Source: Euzebyales bacterium (GTDB taxonomy: Bacteria; Actinomycetota; Nitriliruptoria; Euzebyales; JAHELV01). From it: a stretch of DNA of 43,751 nt. Below the pieces are notes generated by a model. The model was not told where the DNA came from and searched no databases. It worked only from the letters and a program-made list of their open reading frames with translations. Where the stretch lies: assembly GCA_036374135.1 (NCBI GenBank), contig DASUUK010000076.1, positions 1 to 43,751 of the forward strand. Reading direction: 5' to 3'. Shown here in pieces: positions 33,050-42,156 of this stretch. Position numbers and translations under genes: made by a program. The first letter of the stretch is position 1, and every line of letters begins with the position of its first letter.

Positions 33050-33181
33050 CCCCGGCGGCTGCCGCGGTCGCGCATCCGCCGATCGCGCCGCGGCGAGCGC
33101 TGCCCGGGTCTCGCTGTGTCGCGCGGCGTACAGCCAGAACTCCAGCGTCAGGATCCCGAACGCGCGCCTGCGGTCATCTGC
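33050..33181 (-). pseudogene. TetR-family C-terminal remnant
   Basis: The stretch FGILTLEFWLYAARHSETRA within the open frame upstream of the VIT1-like gene matches the ligand-domain helix (LxxEFWLxAxRxPxxR) seen in many TetR regulators. No HTH or start codon belongs to it. It is short, so the call is tentative. The rest of 32951-33433 shows nothing I can identify. Confidence 0.35.
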
Positions 33182-33433
33182 TGTGACGATTCGGCCCGGG
33201 CCCGCGTCGCAGTTCGGCGTCGGATGTGGTCGTCGCCAGCCGCTCCATCTATGGGAGTTGGTGATCGAGGTGGCCGCAGCGTCGAGCACGCCGGGTGACG
33301 GGTCACTGCACGACGCCACGGGCGGGATACCGCGTGAAGGGTTGGTCGGCGACCTGGTCGTTCGAGGGCATGAGGCCGCCTGGTCTTCCCGGCGCCGCTG
33401 GCGGCGACGAGCGCAACCTGTCGGAGCGTGGCG

Positions 33434-33829
33434 CTAGGTGTCGTCCGGGGCCGTCATCCACTGCACGAGCTGGATTACGACGCCGTTGGGGTCGGTGACC
33501 TGGAAGAAGCGCTCGCCCCACGGTTCGGTGTCGATGGGCGTGGTGATGGCGACGCCTTCGGTCACGATCCGCGCGTACTCAGCATCGATGTCGTCGACGA
33601 CGAACACGACCAGCAGTCCGTCGGCGTTCCGACCCGCGAGCGCCGCTGGTCTGAATGTCGGCAGACCGGTGCGCAGATAGATCACGTTGAACCCTGCGTC
33701 CGGACGACTCAGCGACACGAACCCGTCGTCGCCCATGTCGCGCGTGAACCCGAAGTGGTCGACGAGGAATGACGCCGATGCCTCGACGTCGGCCACGTTG
33801 AGCGAGATGGCGGATGCGGTGATGTGCAC
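33434..33829 (-). CDS. glyoxalase/VOC-family protein
   Basis: A 131-residue VOC-fold protein. It opens MHITASAISLNVADVEASAS and shows FLVDHFGFTRDMGDDGFVSL, DAEYARIVTEGVAITTPIDT, and EPWGERFFQVTDPNGVVIQL, the end strand carrying the usual Glu/Pro-Asn-Gly pattern. The family covers glyoxalases, dioxygenases and resistance proteins, and the substrate is unknown. The GTG at 33829 follows GGAGG by a short spacer; an ATG at 33844 in the same frame would put that box inside the gene. Confidence 0.82.
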   Translation of the reverse strand: MHITASAISLNVADVEASASFLVDHFGFTRDMGDDGFVSLSRPDAGFNVIYLRTGLPTFRPAALAGRNADGLLVVFVVDDIDAEYARIVTEGVAITTPIDTEPWGERFFQVTDPNGVVIQLVQWMTAPDDT

Positions 33830-33844
33830 ATGCCCTCCGATCAT

Positions 33845-34252
33845 GAGCGCCGGTCGCAACCTCGTACGGTGTATCAAGATGCTGGTGGTAGCGCACCGTG
33901 GTCCGTAGCCAGGTGCAGGGCCGAAGGTCAGCGATGACTCCCCGACAGTCCCCGGGTCGGCACAGGAGGGTGCGAAAGTCCCATTCGCTGTCGTGCATGC
34001 ACCGGACGGACTCGCCCGGCGGCCAGGCCCCTTGCGATGACGTGTTGCGCTCACCCGTTGCATCCGACGGGATACGCCAAGTCAAGTCTCGGCGGTCGCT
34101 GCCGGCGCCTTGCCCAGCGCTGGGAGGATCGCGGCGACTACCTCAGCCGCGAAGGCTCGCGGTGACGGCGCGATCGGACTCGCGAAGATCATTCTTCCAG
34201 GACTCACGCATCGGTGTGGCCTGCAAGTCCGCGATGATTACGGCTTCGACCG
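33845..34252. other. 408-bp stretch without a supported gene
   Basis: Lies between the glyoxalase-fold gene and the cyclase remnant. Open frames occur on both strands but have irregular codon use and no start with a ribosome-binding site. Nothing recognisable. Confidence 0.3.
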
Positions 34253-34470
34253 TCACTCGAGCACGGCCTCGCCCGCGGCGCTCGCGGCGCTCGCGACCGC
34301 CAGCCTCCGCTGGGCCTCCACCGCGGCGAGCACCGCGGCAGCGGCCGTGGGGAACACCGCGAGACACGCGTCACCCTCCAACGGTGCCGCGCGACCATCT
34401 CGGGGTAGCGGGCTCCCACGCGTGCCAGCACGCGCGTGCTCCCCTCGATGTCCGTGAGGAGGAAGGTCAC
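34253..34470 (-). pseudogene. class III cyclase domain remnant
   Basis: The minus strand begins VTFLLTDIEGSTRVLARVGA and continues to MVARH, the first half of the cyclase domain of LuxR/AAA-type regulators. It then jumps near 34380, in another frame, to EGDACLAVFPTAAAAVLAAV and ends GEAVLE at a stop. About 25 residues between the two blocks are deleted and everything after GEAVLE is lost. It resembles the cyclase domain of the gene at 57-3287 in family but is a different subtype (DIEGST rather than DLVGFT). Confidence 0.65.
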
Positions 34471-34608
34471 GCTCCCCCGGGGACCGGGTGGTCATTCGCG
34501 GATGCTACCCGACGTGCGGGGCGGTGCCGTCCCCGGCCCCGCCCCGCGAGGTGGCGGATCTCACCCGCCACCAGCGGTGGGCTCGTGCACCCACCGCGCA
34601 ATGGGCCG

Positions 34609-36642
34609 TCAGCCGGACGACACGGTGGTGAAACCGCCCGGCGCGACGCGGGCCCTCACGGCGCCGTCCTCGCCGGTGGTGACGTTGACGAGGCGGCCCT
34701 GATCGTCGTAGGACCGTGCGTGCACGTCACCCACGTCGCCGAGGTGCAGCTCCTGCCACCGGGTGCGCCGGTCGAAGCTGCGGAGCAGCCCCTGCGCCTC
34801 CCCCTCGCCGGCGAGCAGCAGCCACTCGATGTTCGGCTGCACGAGCGTGGCGTCCACGCGCACCGCGTCTCCACCGCCCGACCGGCGCGCCTCGACGGGC
34901 ACCTCTCCGGGCCCGACGGGTCGCACCACGTCCGTGCTGCCCACCTCGAGATAGCCCGGCTCCGGCGTCACCCCCTGCGGCCCCGCCCCACCGGCGCGTT
35001 CGGCCCCGGCCATGCGGCCGTCGAGCAGGTGGCGGGTGACGCCTGCGGCCGCGCGCTCCCGCCAGAACACCGGCATGACGTGGTAGGCGTCCGCGGTCGG
35101 CAGGTCGACCGGCACTGACACGTGCCCGCCGTGGCCCAGCTCGACGTAGGCGCCACCGGTGAAGAGGCTCTCGCCGGTCCAGGCGGGATCGGCGGTCACG
35201 ACGGTCGCATCGTCGCGGACGGTGCCGTCCTCGGCCTCGACGAGCTGCCACGTCACCTGGGCGATGCGCGAGGCGACGTGCGCGCGCTCGGCCAGCTCCG
35301 GCCGGGCGTCGAGGGCCAGCATCGACAGCAACCCGTGGATGGTGGACTCGGCGCCGGAGTTGCGGTTCACGACGCCGTCGGGGTTGATGCCGTCGAACGT
35401 GCGCCCGCTCCCGGGGTCGTACATCTGCTCACCCGCGGGGTTGTTGCCGAAGTACCAGGCGGCGGCCATCGCAGCGACCTCCGTGAACGCGTCGCGGCCC
35501 GTCGCGTCCTGGGCGCCGAGCAGATTCTGCAGCGTCGCGTCGGCGCCGTAGGCGATCTGGGTGCGGTCCGCCGGCGCGGGCAGCCAGCCGTTCTCAGGGC
35601 CGTTCTGCACGAGGAGATGGGGCGTGAAGCTCCCGGTCTCGTCGACGGCGGCCTGGATCCAGTCGGGCTCGCCCATCAGGGTGCCCGCCCGCGCGAGCGC
35701 GCCGGCCATCTGGTCGCCCCAGGCGTGCCAGACCGTCCGGGACTGCGCCCACGGCAGGAGCGCCCGGAACGGCCAGGTCCGCACGTCGCCGTCGCCCATG
35801 AGCGCGATGCCCTCGGCGAGCTTGCGCAGCGCCGCCTCGGCACGCTCGTCGCCGGTGGCCTCGACATAGGCGGCAAGGCCATAGACGGCCTCCGACGACG
35901 CGTCGGCGCCGTCGGCGATGAGCCAGGCCGGCCACGCGAGCCCGTCGACCTGCTGCAGCCGCGGGTAGTCCGGTTCGAGGACCTGTCGCTCCACCGCCGC
36001 GATGGCCAACTGCAGCCGCTCCTCGAGGAAGGCGGCGAACACCGGGTCGTCGCCCGCAAAGGCCGCGTAGCCCTCACCGAGCGCCCAGATCGTGCGCGCC
36101 AGCCAGTACGACGGCCCTGAGTCGCTGGGGTTCGGCAGCTCCACCGGTTCGGCACTGGGGTTCAGCGTGCCGTCGGGCTGCATCCACAGCACGACGTTGC
36201 CGCGGTGCTCGCCCTCGACGGTCTGCAGGTACGTGAGGCCGCGGAGCAGCCCGTACGCGTGCTCACGGCTGGAGGCGTCCCCGAACTGCTGCCAGTGGCG
36301 CAGGAACACCACGGCGGCGCGGCTGATGTCGTCGGCGTTGTAGGCCCCCTGTCCGTACGTGTCGGTGGCGGGGTCGTAGGTGCCACCACCGATCCGGACG
36401 TACCCGTCCTCCCCCGGCTCGGCGTAGGTCCAGAGCATCCCGATGGAGGGATCCTCATCGAGCTGGTACGTCGTGTGCCCGGCCTGCTCTGGCGGCGTGA
36501 CCTCCGTGGTGAGGAATTCGAGGTGATCGAGGTTCGTGAGCCTGCCGTTGGCCGCCGCGGCACCGGTCGGTGCGGCGAGCAGGCTCATGGCGAGCACCAT
36601 CAGCGCGACGAGGGAGCGGACGCGGACCGGTGGTGGGGACAT
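34609..36642 (-). CDS. secreted glycosidase-like protein
   Basis: A 677-residue exported protein. The signal peptide reads LVALMVLAMSLLAAPTGAAA. The bulk (about 60-430) is helical with repeated aromatic motifs (YWLARTIWALGEGYAAFAGD, AVVFLRHWQQFGDASSREHA, TVWHAWGDQMAGALARAG), as in (alpha/alpha)6-barrel glycosidases and lyases; the last 200 residues look beta-rich (VELGHGGHVSVPVDL), as a carbohydrate-binding region would. I cannot name a CAZy family. It is divergent from a LacI-type regulator and a sugar ABC operon ending in a GH130 enzyme, so it likely degrades the glycan those genes import, perhaps a mannoside. The ATG at 36642 has GGGAG upstream. Confidence 0.75.
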   Translation of the reverse strand: MSPPPVRVRSLVALMVLAMSLLAAPTGAAAANGRLTNLDHLEFLTTEVTPPEQAGHTTYQLDEDPSIGMLWTYAEPGEDGYVRIGGGTYDPATDTYGQGAYNADDISRAAVVFLRHWQQFGDASSREHAYGLLRGLTYLQTVEGEHRGNVVLWMQPDGTLNPSAEPVELPNPSDSGPSYWLARTIWALGEGYAAFAGDDPVFAAFLEERLQLAIAAVERQVLEPDYPRLQQVDGLAWPAWLIADGADASSEAVYGLAAYVEATGDERAEAALRKLAEGIALMGDGDVRTWPFRALLPWAQSRTVWHAWGDQMAGALARAGTLMGEPDWIQAAVDETGSFTPHLLVQNGPENGWLPAPADRTQIAYGADATLQNLLGAQDATGRDAFTEVAAMAAAWYFGNNPAGEQMYDPGSGRTFDGINPDGVVNRNSGAESTIHGLLSMLALDARPELAERAHVASRIAQVTWQLVEAEDGTVRDDATVVTADPAWTGESLFTGGAYVELGHGGHVSVPVDLPTADAYHVMPVFWRERAAAGVTRHLLDGRMAGAERAGGAGPQGVTPEPGYLEVGSTDVVRPVGPGEVPVEARRSGGGDAVRVDATLVQPNIEWLLLAGEGEAQGLLRSFDRRTRWQELHLGDVGDVHARSYDDQGRLVNVTTGEDGAVRARVAPGGFTTVSSG

Positions 36643-36665
36643 GGCGGCTCCCGGCTTCGATGGCG

Positions 36666-36694
36666 TTGACACCTTCCTACTTGGGCGCTTAAGT
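36666..36694 (+). promoter_or_regulatory. promoter toward the LacI-type gene
   Basis: A perfect TTGACA at 36666-36671 is followed after 17 bp by TTAAGT, a weak -10 box. CTTG at 36680 and CAAG at 36700 flank the palindrome CTTAAG (36688-36693), a possible operator overlapping the -10 region. It lies in the 91-bp gap between the divergent glycosidase-like and regulator genes. Confidence 0.4.
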
Positions 36695-36733
36695 TCGATC
36701 AAGGACCCTTCTCGGATTTTGCGAGGAAGCCGC

Positions 36734-37789
36734 ATGGCCAGCGCGAAGAGGCGCTCCGTCACCTTGGCGGACGTCGCACCGCCGCGGGGATTTCGTCCTC
36801 GGCCGCCTCCTACGCCATGAACGGCCGTCCCGGGGTGTCCGAGGCCACTCGCGAGCGGGTCCGCCGCGCTGCCGAGCAGCTGGGGTGGCAGCCGCACGCC
36901 GGCGGCCGTGCCCTCGCCCGCGCCAGGGCTTCGCGGTCGGACTCGTCCACGCGATCCCTGCGCGACTCCTCGCCGCCGATCCCTTCTTCGCGAGCTTCCT
37001 CGCCGGGCTCGGGAGGCGCTGGCGAACGCGGCTCGAGCCTGCTGCTCCGTGTCATCGCCGAGGGGACCGACGAGGCGCAGGTGTACCGCACGCTCGCGGG
37101 CAGTGGCATGGTGGACGGCTTCGTCCTCACCGACGTGCGTCGGCGCGATCCACGGCCCGGCTGGGCCGAGGAGCTCGGCGTGCCCGTGGTCGTGCTCGGG
37201 CGGCCCGGCCGCGCCCGTGCGTGCGGCTGGATCTGGATTGACGACAACGGCGGCGTCGGGGCGGCGGTCGACCACCTCGTCGCGCTCGGACACCGGCGCA
37301 TCGCGCACGTCTCGGGGCCGGAGCTGTACCTCCACGCCAGGGCGCGGGCTCTGGCCTGGCGCCGGGCGCTGCGACGCCACGGGCTGCCGGACGACCGGTG
37401 CGCGATCGCGGACCTCACCGCCGAGGGGGGAGCGGCCGCCACGAAGCAGCTCCTCGACGGCGCGCCGCTGCCGACGGCCATCGTCCACGCGAACGATCTC
37501 ATGGCGATGGCGGGCATGGGGGTGCTCGCCGAGGCCGGCCTGCGGGTGCCGCAGGGACGTGTCCGTCGTCGGCTTCGAGGACGCCCCGCTCGCCGGCTTC
37601 CTCCGCCCGCTGCTCACCTCGGTATGCGCCGACGTCCACGAGTGGGCGCGGACGGCCGGCAATGAGGTTCTCGACCGCATCGAGGGCGGGCCGCCCCGCG
37701 AGCTCGAGCTCCGCACCGCCCGACTCGTCGTCCGCGGCTCGACCGCCGCGCCTCCGTCCGCAGCGCCGAACCGGAATCCCGAAGGCTAG
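36734..37789 (+). pseudogene. LacI-family sugar regulator, multiply frameshifted
   Basis: A complete LacI-type regulator can be assembled from several frames: MASAKRRSVTLADVA, then ISSSAASYAMNGRPGVSEAT (HTH and hinge), GFAVGLVHAIPARLLAADPF, LLLRVIAEGTDEAQVYRTLA, IDDNGGVGAAVDHLVALGHR, HANDLMAMAGMGVLAEAGLR, and VVGFEDAPLAGFLRPLLTSV to a stop at 37789. Breaks fall near 36779, 36930, 37015, 37045 and 37555, mostly at G or C runs where one base more or less restores the frame. No domain is missing, so base-calling errors are as likely as a true pseudogene. A functional version would repress the ABC transporter and GH130 genes that follow. Confidence 0.75.
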
Positions 37790-37797
37790 GAGCCGCC

Positions 37798-39141
37798 ATG
37801 TCCCGTCGCTTCCATCGCCGCGTCCCGACCGTCCTGGTCTCCGTGCTGCTGTTGCTGCTCGCGGCGTGCGGCGGTGGTGAGGGCGAGAGCGGAGAGGACA
37901 CCGCCGGTGGCGCGAGCCCCGAGGCGACCGGCGGCGACGGTGGTGGCGAAGCCGCTGGCGGCGTGGGGCCGATCGACATCTGGTACTCGAACAATCCCGA
38001 GGAGATCGAATGGGGCGAGGCCGTCGTCGAGGCGTGGAACAGCGAGAACTCCGACCAGCAGGTGACGGCGCAGGAGATCCCCGCCGGTGAGTCGTCGGAG
38101 GAGGTCATCCGGGCGGCGATCACCGCCGGCAACGCCCCGTGCCTGATCTACAACACCGCTCCCGCCGCCGTTCCGTCGTTCAACCGCGCCGGCGGGCTCG
38201 TGGCACTCGACCAGTTCGACGGGGCGCGCGAGCTCATCGAGGAGCGGCTCGGCGACGTCGCCTCCCAGTACCAGTCCGAGGATGGGCAGTTCCATCAGTT
38301 CCCGTGGAAGGCCAACCCCGTCATGATCCTCTACAACAAGGATCTTTTCGAGGAGGCCGGCCTGGACCCCGAGAACCCGCCGCTGTCGACCCACGACGAG
38401 TTCCTCGAGACGTCCCGTACGCTCGTGGAGCAGGGCGTCGCCGAGGCGGCGATCTACCCGGCGCCGACGTCGCAGTTCTTCCAGTCCTGGTTCGATTTCT
38501 ACCCGTGGTTCGCGGCGGAGACCGGCGGCCAGCAACTCGTCGAGGACGGCGAACCGCAGTTCAACAGCGAGGCCGGCCTCGCCGTCGCCAACACGTGGAA
38601 GACCCTCTATGACGAGGGGTTGGCGCCCCGCGAGGAGTACCAGGGCGACGCCTTCGCCGACGGCGTCTCGGCGATGAGCTCCGCCGGTCCCTGGGCCGTC
38701 GCCATCTACGGCGACGTCAACTGGGGCGTCGTGCCACCGCCCACCTCACAGGGCACGGGTTCGGAGGAGGTCTACACCTTCTCCGACGGGAAGTCGGTGG
38801 GGCTGTACACCGCCTGCGAGAACCAGCAGACCGCCTGGGACTTCCTCGCCTTCTCCATGAGTGAGGAGAACGACCAGGCGCTGCTGGAGACGACCGGTCA
38901 GATGCCGATGCGCCAGGACCTGCTCGACGCCTTCCCGGACTTCTTCGAGCAGAACGCGCAGTACGAGATCTTCGCCCAGCAGGTCGACCGCGTGGTCGAG
39001 GTGCCGTACCTGCCGAGCTCCATCGAGATGTGGCAGACGTTCCGCGACGCCTGGAGTTCCTCCGTGATCTTCGGCGAGCAGGAGGTCGAGCCGGCCATGG
39101 AAGACGCGGCGAACGCCGTCGCGGACCTGGTCCAGGGGTAA
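37798..39141 (+). CDS. ABC sugar-binding lipoprotein
   Basis: A 447-residue family 1 extracellular solute-binding protein. A lipoprotein signal ends at LLAAC with Cys24, followed by a Gly/Glu-rich linker. The fold shows IDIWYSNNPEEIEWGEAVVE, PVMILYNKDLFEEAGLDPEN (a hallmark of carbohydrate-binding members), and AMSSAGPWAVAIYGDVNWGV. It delivers an oligosaccharide to the two permeases that follow. AGGAG lies six bases before the ATG. Only 8 bp separate it from the regulator. No ATPase gene is in the cluster, so a shared MsmK-like ATPase probably serves it. Confidence 0.9.
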   Translation: MSRRFHRRVPTVLVSVLLLLLAACGGGEGESGEDTAGGASPEATGGDGGGEAAGGVGPIDIWYSNNPEEIEWGEAVVEAWNSENSDQQVTAQEIPAGESSEEVIRAAITAGNAPCLIYNTAPAAVPSFNRAGGLVALDQFDGARELIEERLGDVASQYQSEDGQFHQFPWKANPVMILYNKDLFEEAGLDPENPPLSTHDEFLETSRTLVEQGVAEAAIYPAPTSQFFQSWFDFYPWFAAETGGQQLVEDGEPQFNSEAGLAVANTWKTLYDEGLAPREEYQGDAFADGVSAMSSAGPWAVAIYGDVNWGVVPPPTSQGTGSEEVYTFSDGKSVGLYTACENQQTAWDFLAFSMSEENDQALLETTGQMPMRQDLLDAFPDFFEQNAQYEIFAQQVDRVVEVPYLPSSIEMWQTFRDAWSSSVIFGEQEVEPAMEDAANAVADLVQG

Positions 39142-39145
39142 GGCC

Positions 39146-40075
39146 GTGGCCGCCGCCACTGACGCGGGGCCGGAGGGCCAGTACCGCACACCGCTGCGCC
39201 AGCGGCTCTTCGGCGTCCACCCGATCGGGTACGCCTTCGCAGGCCCGTACCTCATCTTCTGGCTCGCCCTGTTCGCATTCCCGATCGGGTTCGCGGTGTA
39301 CATGTCGTTCTTCGATTGGTTCTTCGCGGCGCCCGGCGCCGAGGTCGACCGACCGTTCGTGGGTCTGGACAACTACACCGAGGTGCTCGGCGACCCGAGC
39401 GTGCGGCGGGCGGCCCTGAACGCCCTCATCTTCATCGTCATCAACGTGCCGCTCACCGTCGTGCTGGCGATGGTGCTCGCCTACGCCCTCAACCAGGCGC
39501 TGCCGCTGCGCACGTTCTTCCGCGCCAGCTACTACGTGCCCTACGTCACCGCCAGCGTGGCGATGATCGCCGTGTGGCTCTGGCTGTTCTCGGGCGGCGG
39601 TCTGATCAACCAATTGCTGGGTCCCCTGTCGCCGGACCCATCCTGGCTCGTCAACAGCTTCTGGGCGATGCCGGTCATCGCGCTCTTCGCCACGTGGAAG
39701 CAGCTCGGCTTCTACGTGCTCCTGTACCTGGCCGCCATGCAGAACGTCTCCGACGAGCTGTACGACGCCGCGAAGGTCGACGGGGCCGGGGTGGTCCGGC
39801 GGTTCTGGACGGTGACGGTTCCCGGCGTGCGCTCCGCCACGACACTGGTGGTGGTCCTCGCGATCATCATCGGCGCGAACTTCTTCACCGAGCCGTACCT
39901 GCTCACCGGCGGCGGCGGGCCGAACGGCGCGTCGGTGTCCCCCGTACTCATCATGTACCAGGAGGGCATCGAGCAGGGCAACGCGGGCTACGGCGCCGCG
40001 ATCGGCGTCCTGCTCGCCGCCGTCGTGATGATCATCTCCGCCATCAACCAGTTCGTCCTCGAGGAGCGTGAGTGA
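39146..40075 (+). CDS. sugar ABC transporter permease (MalF-like)
   Basis: A 309-residue inner-membrane protein with six transmembrane helices, the first being YLIFWLALFAFPIGFAVYMS. The EAA loop for the ATPase is ELYDAAKVDGAGVVRRFWTV. It resembles MalF/UgpA-type permeases of CUT1 sugar importers. The GTG start lies four bases after the binding-protein stop, and its own stop overlaps the next ATG, so the transporter is one transcriptional unit. Confidence 0.9.
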   Translation: MAAATDAGPEGQYRTPLRQRLFGVHPIGYAFAGPYLIFWLALFAFPIGFAVYMSFFDWFFAAPGAEVDRPFVGLDNYTEVLGDPSVRRAALNALIFIVINVPLTVVLAMVLAYALNQALPLRTFFRASYYVPYVTASVAMIAVWLWLFSGGGLINQLLGPLSPDPSWLVNSFWAMPVIALFATWKQLGFYVLLYLAAMQNVSDELYDAAKVDGAGVVRRFWTVTVPGVRSATTLVVVLAIIIGANFFTEPYLLTGGGGPNGASVSPVLIMYQEGIEQGNAGYGAAIGVLLAAVVMIISAINQFVLEERE

Positions 40076-41082
40076 TGGCCACCAACACCGATCCCCCGAC
40101 CGACGGTCCGACCACGACCGACCACCGCACCACGACCGATCGGACCGGGCGCGGGGACGACGTCGACGCGCCGGCTGTACGGGCACCCGATCAGGGCACG
40201 GCTCGGGAAGCGGCCGCAGAGGGCCGCGAGGTCCAGACCCTCGTCCGCCGCCGCACACGTGCCCGGATGGCCGGATTCGTCCTCCTAAGCCTCGGGGCGA
40301 TCCTCTTCCTCTTCCCGTTCTGGTACATGGTCGTGGGCTCCCTGCAAACGGAGCCGGATCCGACCGTGGGCGGCGCGTTCCCCGATCCCGCGAACATCAC
40401 CCTGGCCAACTACGCCGACATCAACAGCCGACTCGATCTCCTGCGCACCCTGTTCAATTCGGGCGTCTTCACCGGTGGGGTCATCGTGTTCACCCTCGTG
40501 CTGGGGCTGCTCGCCGGCTACGCCCTTGCGGTGCTCGACTTCCGGGGAAAGGGCTTGGTGTTCAGCGTCGTGCTGCTGAGCCTGATCGTGCCGTTCCAGT
40601 TGCTCATGATCCCGCTGTACGTCATGATCGTGCGCACCTACGGGTTGGCGGACAGCTACCTCGGCATGATCCTGCCGTTCGCCGTCAACGCCACCGCGGT
40701 GTTCATCTTCCGGCAGTTCTTCCGCTCGATCCCGCGCGACCTGTTCGATGCGGCCCGGATCGACGGCGCGAGCGAACTGCAGATCCTGCTGCGACTGGCG
40801 ATTCCGATCGCCCGTCCGGCGATCCTCACGGCCATCATCGTGACGTTCATCGGACCGTGGAACGAGTTCCTCTGGCCGTTCCTGATTACCAAGCAGCAGA
40901 CCATGCAGCCGCTCGCGGTGGCGCTGGCCAACTACATCACCACGATCGCGGGCAGGGCGGCCAACCCCTTCGGCGCGATCCTCGCAGGCGCGACGGTGCT
41001 CGCCATCCCCGCGGTCGTGCTGTTCCTGGCGTTCCAGCGGTACTTCCTCCAGTCCGACATCGGCGCGGGCATCAAAGGCTGA
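40075..41082 (+). CDS. sugar ABC transporter permease (MalG-like)
   Basis: A 335-residue permease with a hydrophilic Asp/Thr-rich N-terminal extension of about 60 residues, then six helices (MAGFVLLSLGAILFLFPFWY at the start). The EAA loop is LFDAARIDGASELQILLRLA, and FIGPWNEFLWPFL is typical of MalG-type CUT1 permeases. The ATG overlaps the preceding stop (TGATG). It pairs with the MalF-like protein to form the channel. The long extension is unusual in length and carries charged residues only. Confidence 0.9.
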   Translation: MATNTDPPTDGPTTTDHRTTTDRTGRGDDVDAPAVRAPDQGTAREAAAEGREVQTLVRRRTRARMAGFVLLSLGAILFLFPFWYMVVGSLQTEPDPTVGGAFPDPANITLANYADINSRLDLLRTLFNSGVFTGGVIVFTLVLGLLAGYALAVLDFRGKGLVFSVVLLSLIVPFQLLMIPLYVMIVRTYGLADSYLGMILPFAVNATAVFIFRQFFRSIPRDLFDAARIDGASELQILLRLAIPIARPAILTAIIVTFIGPWNEFLWPFLITKQQTMQPLAVALANYITTIAGRAANPFGAILAGATVLAIPAVVLFLAFQRYFLQSDIGAGIKG

Positions 41083-41084
41083 CG

Positions 41085-42137
41085 GTGACGACCTACCGCC
41101 TAGAGCGCCGCGGCATCGTGATGGTGCCGGACAAGGAGGACAGCCGGGAGGCTTGGGGCGTGCTGAACCCGGCGGTAGTGCGCGGCCGCGACGGCGACCG
41201 CTACCTCCTCCCGCGGCTGGTCGCGGAGAACAACCTGTCATGCATCGGTCTGTGCCGGATCCTCGCCGACGACCACGGGGACCCCTGCGGGGTGGAGCGC
41301 CTCGGCGTCGTTCTGGAGCCGCAGCTGCTCTGGGAGCGCAACGCCGTCACCGCGGGCGTCGAGGATCCGCGCGTCACGTTCGTCGAGGCGCTCGACACCT
41401 ACGTCATGACGTACGCGGCGTACGGGCCGTTCGGGGCGCGGATCGGCCTGGCCGTGTCGGACGATCTGCGGCACTGGCGGCGTCTCGGTCCCGTCACCTT
41501 CGACTACGAACCGGAGCTCGGTGCCGATCTCAACCTGTACCCGAACAAGGACGCCGTCTGGTTCCCCGAGCCGGTTCCCGGCCCGGACGGTGCGCCCGCC
41601 TTCGCCATGCTGCACCGGCCGAGCTGGAACCTCGAGGAGGTCGCGATGCTCGGCTACGACGCCGTGCCACCCGGGCTCGCCGACCGCCGGCCGGCGATCT
41701 GGGTGTCCTACGTGCCCGTCGATGCGGTCGGAGACGACCTGCGGGGGCTGACGCGTCAGCTCGGTCATCGCTGTGTCGCCTACGCCGAGCAGCCCTGGGA
41801 GGAGCTGAAGATTGGGGGCGGGACGCCGCCGATCCGCACTGAGCACGGGTGGCTGTCCGTCTTCCACGGCGTGTCGGGGCGCTATCTCTTGGGGGTGGCG
41901 CTGCAGCCGTGCGTGCACTACGCGGCCGGGGTTATGGTCCACGATCCGCAGGACGTCGCCCGGCTGCGGTACCGCTCCGCGCGGCCGCTGCTGCAGCCGG
42001 AACTCGACGAGGAGCGCGTCGGCACCGTGCCCAACGTGGTCTTCCCGACGGGCATCGACGTCCGCGACGACCACGCCGCGGACGTCTACTACGGCATGGC
42101 GGACAGCCGCATCGGGTGGGCCCGGCTCACCTGGTGA
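41085..42137 (+). CDS. GH130 family beta-mannoside phosphorylase/hydrolase
   Basis: A 350-residue five-bladed propeller enzyme of GH130. Diagnostic blocks are VLNPAVVRGRDGDRYLLPRL, AGVEDPRVTFVE (containing the proposed catalytic Asp), YAAYGPFGARIGLAVSDDL, NKDAVWFPEPV, GGGTPPIRTEHGWLSVFHGV and VGTVPNVVFPTGID. GH130 enzymes cleave beta-mannosides, many by phosphorolysis giving mannose 1-phosphate; the subfamily is not decidable by eye. The GTG starts two bases after the permease stop. It lacks a signal peptide, so it acts in the cytoplasm on the imported sugar. Confidence 0.88.
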   Translation: MTTYRLERRGIVMVPDKEDSREAWGVLNPAVVRGRDGDRYLLPRLVAENNLSCIGLCRILADDHGDPCGVERLGVVLEPQLLWERNAVTAGVEDPRVTFVEALDTYVMTYAAYGPFGARIGLAVSDDLRHWRRLGPVTFDYEPELGADLNLYPNKDAVWFPEPVPGPDGAPAFAMLHRPSWNLEEVAMLGYDAVPPGLADRRPAIWVSYVPVDAVGDDLRGLTRQLGHRCVAYAEQPWEELKIGGGTPPIRTEHGWLSVFHGVSGRYLLGVALQPCVHYAAGVMVHDPQDVARLRYRSARPLLQPELDEERVGTVPNVVFPTGIDVRDDHAADVYYGMADSRIGWARLTW

Positions 42138-42156
42138 CGCCCGCCGCGGCGAGCGG

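Noticed and set aside
34609-37716. A 1035-residue minus-strand protein joining the glycosidase-like gene to the region opposite LacI
   Set aside because: The signal peptide begins at 36642 after a good ribosome-binding site; the part beyond is antisense to the LacI-type gene.
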